Below, in pieces: positions 60,179 through 64,000 of a DNA stretch of 64,000 bases. The position numbers were made by a program, and so were the translations under genes. The stretch is from Halovulum marinum (GTDB taxonomy: Bacteria > Pseudomonadota > Alphaproteobacteria > Rhodobacterales > Rhodobacteraceae): NCBI RefSeq assembly GCF_009697225.1, contig NZ_WIND01000018.1:20628-84627 (forward strand), written 5' to 3'. Position 1 is the first letter of the stretch; the number at the start of each line of letters is the position of its first letter. A model generated the notes under the pieces. That model was not told the DNA's origin. It made no database searches and saw nothing but the letters and a program-made list of their open reading frames with translations.

Positions 60179-61837
60179 ATGACGGACACAGTCTACGATT
60201 ACATCGTCGTCGGCGCGGGCTCGGCCGGCTGCGCGCTTGTCGAGCGTCTGACCCGCGACAGCGCCGTCCGCGTGCTGCTGATCGAGGCCGGCGGCTCGGA
60301 CCGGCGGTTCTGGATCAAGGTGCCGATCGGCTACGGCGTGACCTTCGCCGACCCGCGGCTGAACTGGGGCTATCATGCCGAGCCGGATGCGGGGCTGAAC
60401 GGCCGCCGGGTGTACTGGCCGCGCGGCCGGGTGATCGGCGGCTCGAGCTCGATCAACGCCATGGCCTACATGCGCGGCCTGCCGCAGGATTTCGACGACT
60501 GGCAGGCCGCGGGCGCCGAGGGCTGGTCCTGGCAGGCCGTCCGCCCCGCCTTCGAGCGGATGGAACGGCATCTCGAGCGCGACGCGCAGGGCAAGCCCTG
60601 CCAGCGCGGCGACGGGTTGTTGTGCATCAGCGACCTGCGCGCGCAGATGAACCCGTTCTCCGAGCGGTTCCTCGCCGCCGCGCACGAGTGCGGCTGGGCG
60701 CGCTGCGAGGATCTCAGCGCCGCGACCGGCGAGGCGGTGGGGCACTACCGCAGCACGGTGCGGCGGGGCCGGCGCTGCTCGGCGGCCGATGCCTTCCTTG
60801 CGCCGGCGCGGCGGCGGGCGAACCTGCGGGTGGTGGCGAACGCGGTGGTCGAGCGGGTCCTGCTCGACGGCCGCCGCGCCACCGGCGTGACCTACCGCGC
60901 CGGCGGCAAGACGGTGACCGCGCGCGGGGGGCGCGAGGTTATCCTCAGCGCGGGCGCGGTGAACTCGCCCAAGCTGCTGCAGCTTTCCGGCATCGGCCCG
61001 GCGGCGCTGCTGCGCCGGCACGGCCTGAAGGTGCGGCACGATCTGGCCGAGGTCGGCCAGGGCCTGCAGGACCACCTGGCGATCTCGCACGTCTTCCGGG
61101 CCACGGCCTGCACCCTGAACAACATCCTCGGCCGCAGGACGCCGCGTCTGCTGGCGGGGCTGCGCTATGCCGCCACGCGCGGCGGCCCGCTGGGCGTGCC
61201 GGTGAACCAGGTCGGCGGCTATCTGCGCTCCGATCCCGGCCGGGCGCGGCCGGACATGCAGATCTACTGCAACCCGCTGTCCTACTGGTGCTCGGCGACC
61301 GGCAGGACCGTGCTCGACCGCGAGCCGGGCTACCTGCTCGGCGCGCAGCTCTGCCGCCCCGAAAGCCGGGGCGAGATCGCGATCCGGTCGGCCGATCCGG
61401 ACGATCCGCCGCTGATCCGGCCCAATTCGCTGGCCACCGAACACGACCGCGACGGCGCCCGGCGCGCGCTGCGGATCATCGCCCGCCTGGCCGCCGCCCC
61501 CGCCCTGGCCGGGGTCACCCGCGAGCGGCTGGCGCCCGGTCCCGGCCTGACCGACGCCGAGGCGCTGATGGAAGATTACCGCGAGCGTGCCTCGACCGTG
61601 TTTCATCCGACCTCGACCTGCCGGATGGGGCGCGGGCCGGACTGCTCGGTGCTCGATCCGCGGCTCCGGGTGCACGGGCTTGCCGGGCTGCGGGTGGTCG
61701 ACAGCTCCGCCTTTCCGGCCGTCACCTCGGGCAACACCAACGCGCCGACGATGATGCTGGCCACGCGCGCCGCCGATATGATCCTGGAAGACGCCGCGAC
61801 GGGACAGCACGAAAGGACCCCCGCCCATGCGACTTGA
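60179..61837 (+). CDS. GMC oxidoreductase (choline dehydrogenase-like)
   Basis: A 552-residue FAD alcohol oxidoreductase. The N-terminal dinucleotide motif is VVGAGSAGCALVERL, followed by PRGRVIGGSSSINAMAYMRG (GMC signature 1), GAVNSPKLLQLSGIGP (signature 2), the catalytic His476 in FHPTSTCRMG and SGNTNAPTMML near the end. It oxidises an alcohol or polyol to the aldehyde. It overlaps the next gene by 11 bp, so the two form an operon. Confidence 0.93.
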   Translation: MTDTVYDYIVVGAGSAGCALVERLTRDSAVRVLLIEAGGSDRRFWIKVPIGYGVTFADPRLNWGYHAEPDAGLNGRRVYWPRGRVIGGSSSINAMAYMRGLPQDFDDWQAAGAEGWSWQAVRPAFERMERHLERDAQGKPCQRGDGLLCISDLRAQMNPFSERFLAAAHECGWARCEDLSAATGEAVGHYRSTVRRGRRCSAADAFLAPARRRANLRVVANAVVERVLLDGRRATGVTYRAGGKTVTARGGREVILSAGAVNSPKLLQLSGIGPAALLRRHGLKVRHDLAEVGQGLQDHLAISHVFRATACTLNNILGRRTPRLLAGLRYAATRGGPLGVPVNQVGGYLRSDPGRARPDMQIYCNPLSYWCSATGRTVLDREPGYLLGAQLCRPESRGEIAIRSADPDDPPLIRPNSLATEHDRDGARRALRIIARLAAAPALAGVTRERLAPGPGLTDAEALMEDYRERASTVFHPTSTCRMGRGPDCSVLDPRLRVHGLAGLRVVDSSAFPAVTSGNTNAPTMMLATRAADMILEDAATGQHERTPAHAT

Positions 61838-63035
61838 GACCATCGAGACTTTCGTCTTCGGCAACCCGCCGCCGCGCCACGGCGGGCGCTATTTCATCCT
61901 CCTGCGGCTGACCACCGCCTGCGGCATCACCGGCGTGGGCGAGATCTACAATGCCACCTTCGGCCCCGGACTGTGCGCCGCCATGGCGGTCGAGATGTTC
62001 GAGCGCCAGTTCGCGGGCGCCGACCCGCACCAGATCGAGCGCCTGTGGCGGCAGAGCTACGGCGCCGGCTTCACCCAGCGCCCGGACGTGACGGTGATGG
62101 GCGTGCTCAGCGGGCTGGAGATGGCCTGCTGGGACATCATCGGCAAGGCGGCCGGCCAGCCGGTCTATCAGCTTCTCGGCGGCAAGGTGCACGCGCGGCT
62201 GCGCAGCTACACCTACCTCTACCCGGCCGAGGGGGACGTCTATCCGGACCCGGGCAGCCCCAGTGTCTACGACGATCCCGACCTTGCCGCCGAGGCGGCG
62301 CTGAGGGCGGTGGAGCGGGGCTTCACCGCCGTGAAGTTCGACCCGGCCGGCCCCTATTCCATCTACGGCGGCCACCAGCCGCGGATGGCCGACCTGACCC
62401 GGTCCGAGCTGTTCTGCAAGCGCCTGCGCGAGGCGGTCGGGGATCGCGCCGACCTGCTGTTCGGCACCCACGGCCAGTTCACCGTCGCGGGCGCCAAGCG
62501 CCTGGCCCGGCGGCTCGAGGCGTATGATCCGCTCTGGTTCGAGGAGCCAACGACGCCCGAGAACCCCGCCGACATGGCCGAGATCGCGCGCTTCACCTCG
62601 ATCCCGGTGGCGACCGGAGAGCGGCTGTGCACCAAGCACGAGTTCGCCCGCGTGCTGGAGGCCGGGGCCGCCTCGATCCTGCAGATGAACCTCGGCCGGG
62701 TCGGCGGCATCCTCGAGGCGAAGAAGATCGCCGGGATGGCCGAGACCCGCCAGGCGCAGATCGCGCCGCATCTCTATTGCGGGCCGGTGGTGGCCGCGGC
62801 GAACATCCAGCTGGCGGCCTGCAGCCCGAACTTCCTGATCCTCGAAAGCATCGGCACCTTCGACGGCCCCTACATGTCGTGCCTGAAGACCGGGATCGCC
62901 TGGGAGGACGGTTACGTGCTGCCCCCGGAGGCGCCCGGCCTCGGGGTCGAGCTCGACGACGAGGCGATCGCGCGATCGCCCTATGCCGGCGACGCGCTGC
63001 ACCTGGACATGGCGCAGACGCCCGTCATCCCCTGA
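61827..63035 (+). CDS. Mandelate racemase/enolase-superfamily dehydratase
   Basis: A 402-residue enolase-superfamily enzyme. The N-terminal capping domain includes TVMGVLSGLEMACWDIIGKA. The barrel carries VKFDPAG (Lys170), DPLWFEEPTTPEN, ATGERLCTKHEF (metal Glu) and IAPHLYCGPV (catalytic His). The pattern resembles acid-sugar dehydratases (galactonate/gluconate type); the exact substrate is unknown. It overlaps the GMC gene, suggesting a pathway from a polyol or sugar alcohol through an acid. Confidence 0.9.
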   Translation: MRLETIETFVFGNPPPRHGGRYFILLRLTTACGITGVGEIYNATFGPGLCAAMAVEMFERQFAGADPHQIERLWRQSYGAGFTQRPDVTVMGVLSGLEMACWDIIGKAAGQPVYQLLGGKVHARLRSYTYLYPAEGDVYPDPGSPSVYDDPDLAAEAALRAVERGFTAVKFDPAGPYSIYGGHQPRMADLTRSELFCKRLREAVGDRADLLFGTHGQFTVAGAKRLARRLEAYDPLWFEEPTTPENPADMAEIARFTSIPVATGERLCTKHEFARVLEAGAASILQMNLGRVGGILEAKKIAGMAETRQAQIAPHLYCGPVVAAANIQLAACSPNFLILESIGTFDGPYMSCLKTGIAWEDGYVLPPEAPGLGVELDDEAIARSPYAGDALHLDMAQTPVIP

Positions 63036-63402
63036 TCTTCCGAACCGACGGCCCTGCGCCCGGTCGGCCGGGTCCACCTCGACGGCGGAAGGGTCGCCCC
63101 CGGCACGCTCGCGCGCGGCGACATGACCGGCGCGGACCGCGGTGCCGCCAAGGCCGCGCGATCGCGGTGAAGGGCCGTGTGTCGGACCACGGCGCGGACC
63201 CTTCGGCGGCGACGGGAAGTCCGGCAACGGGCGCGCGCGCAGCATCTTCGGGCCGGAGCACTGTCAGAAGATCGGGGCCCGGCGCCCTTCGCGGCCCGAC
63301 ATGGCGAGCGTGACGCAGAACGGCCCGGCGGCGGCGTCCGCCGGGCAGGTGCGCATGGATGCAGGCCGGCTTGCGGCGCGCGGCCGCGCGGCCCCTGCCC
63401 GG
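63036..63402. other. Gene-free stretch between converging genes
   Basis: These 367 bp lie between the stop of the dehydratase and the stop of the dioxygenase. I find no protein-like frame, clear terminator or RNA gene. Confidence 0.5.
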
Positions 63403-63925
63403 TCAGGCGAAGGCCGCCTGCGGCATCGCGGCATCGGCGCCGTCGAAGCCCTGGCTCGCCAGCACCCGGAACGTGCTGCGCAGCGCGCCCCGGTCGGTGT
63501 AGCAGCCGCGCAGGTGGCGCCTGCCGCTGTCGGCCACATAGCCTTCGCGGCCATGCACGATGCGGTGGTTGTCGAACACCGCGCAGGTGCCCGCCTCGGC
63601 GCGGAAGCGCAGCAGGAACCGCTCCTGCTGCATCATGCGCAGGAACCCGACGAACGCGGGGTAGTAGCGGTCGAGCAACTCCTGCGGCAGGTCGATGAGG
63701 TCCTGAAGGTGCTGCGAGACAGTCACGCCGGTCACCCGGCCCTCGGGGTCGGTCTCGATCACCCGCTGGTGGGCGCGGTAGTCCCAGCGGTCGTGGCGAT
63801 AGAAGAACGGGATCCGGTTGTCGGCGAGCAGGCGGAAGGCCTCGGGATCCTCCTCGTGCAGCGCGTGCGCCACCGCCGCGCCGTCGAGAAACAGCGAACG
63901 GCCGCCCTCCACGGTGTTTTCCAGA
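63403..63925 (-). pseudogene. TauD/gamma-butyrobetaine dioxygenase family, C-terminal fragment interrupted by an insertion
   Basis: About 174 C-terminal residues of an Fe(II)/2-oxoglutarate dioxygenase: LENTVEGGRSLFLDG, LRFRAEAGTCAVFDNHRIVH (distal Fe-binding His region), then GRRHLRGCYTDRGALRSTFR. This matches the gamma-butyrobetaine/trimethyllysine hydroxylase branch. Protein-like sequence stops abruptly at about 63925, where AT-richer insertion-sequence-like DNA begins, so the N-terminal half and the start are missing. Unless it resumes beyond the window, the gene is inactivated. Confidence 0.8.
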
Positions 63926-64000
63926 GGGTCTATTCCAGCTGAGTAGGTCTGAGAGCATGTTAAGGTGCTCTTATGGCTCAGAAAAACCGCTATCTGTTTC
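63926..64000 (+). mobile_element. Left end of an insertion sequence, probably IS1595-like
   Basis: At about 63926 (GGGTCTATTCC) the composition turns AT-richer and the dioxygenase reading stops. A new frame opens at ATG 63973 after TAAGGTG: MAQKNRYLF, cut by the window end. That opening resembles IS1595-type transposases. The family call is tentative because only nine residues and one end are visible. Confidence 0.5.
63973..64000 (+). CDS. Transposase start (partial)
   Basis: Nine codons, MAQKNRYLF, with an AAGGTG ribosome site 5-6 bases upstream, running off the window. Position inside the putative insertion sequence suggests a transposase; too little is visible to name the family firmly. 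Confidence 0.4.

Noticed and set aside
63142..63942. A plus-strand 266-codon frame
   Set aside because: It is antisense to the dioxygenase fragment, whose conserved motifs are on the minus strand.

Overview
The window looks like chromosomal DNA of a very GC-rich alphaproteobacterium, most likely Rhodobacterales (Rhodobacteraceae/Paracoccaceae type). Reasons: the split F0 ATP synthase operon atpI-atpB-atpE-atpF'-atpF with two b-type subunits; the lspA - DUF3035 lipoprotein - M16 - M16 peptidase block; the PerM - Hda - ppk block; DUF3422 and SDHAF4-like proteins; and strong G/C at third codon positions. That bias creates very long false reading frames opposite real genes. I see no tRNA, rRNA, CRISPR array or prophage.

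Layout. 0-4 kb, minus strand: uvrC (cut by the window edge), a pteridine-reductase-like SDR, a YrbG-type exchanger, a small zinc-ribbon membrane protein and an S49 peptidase. 4-11 kb: pirin, a frameshifted secreted protein, DUF3422, a stress SDR, an FNT channel with two tiny upstream ORFs, a second exchanger. 11-15 kb: ArsR regulator, the ATP synthase F0 operon with a clear promoter and terminator, an OmpA lipoprotein. 15-22 kb: Ada-like repair protein, PLP decarboxylase, nth, PfkB kinase, HIT protein, a metzincin beside an ABC ATPase without permease. 22-27 kb: CHCC zinc finger, polA, then a retron-type reverse transcriptase broken by frameshifts and preceded by a plausible msr-msd RNA. 27-41 kb: PAS protein, TetR, SDHAF4, htpX, rsmB, heparinase-like protein, purH, lspA, DUF3035, two M16 proteins, mutL, rmuC. 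41-50 kb: a wrecked ggt, LysR plus quinone reductase, ppk, hda, perM, nadK, glyA. 50-58 kb: acyltransferase, TetR with its operator, two c-type cytochromes, a SIMPL protein, a NarL-type two-component pair, and a secreted poly-aspartate protein. 58-64 kb: VOC protein, then a catabolic island (LysR, GMC oxidoreductase, enolase-superfamily enzyme, TauD-like dioxygenase) whose last gene is interrupted by an insertion sequence at the right edge.

Core genes (uvrC, polA, purH, mutL, ppk, atp, glyA) are intact. Damage is limited to accessory loci: the reverse transcriptase, ggt, the 5.2-6.0 kb locus, a LysR gene with no usable start codon, and the TauD gene. This pattern fits genuine gene decay better than uniformly poor sequence, although frameshift errors in this high-GC sequence cannot be excluded by eye.

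The most interesting locus is 25.3-26.8 kb. An RT with YADD and VTG motifs sits behind a run of hairpins bracketed by an 8-base complementary pair, the architecture of a retron. Second are the poly-Asp exported protein beside a two-component system, and an AT-rich gap next to uvrC with a perfect DnaA box.
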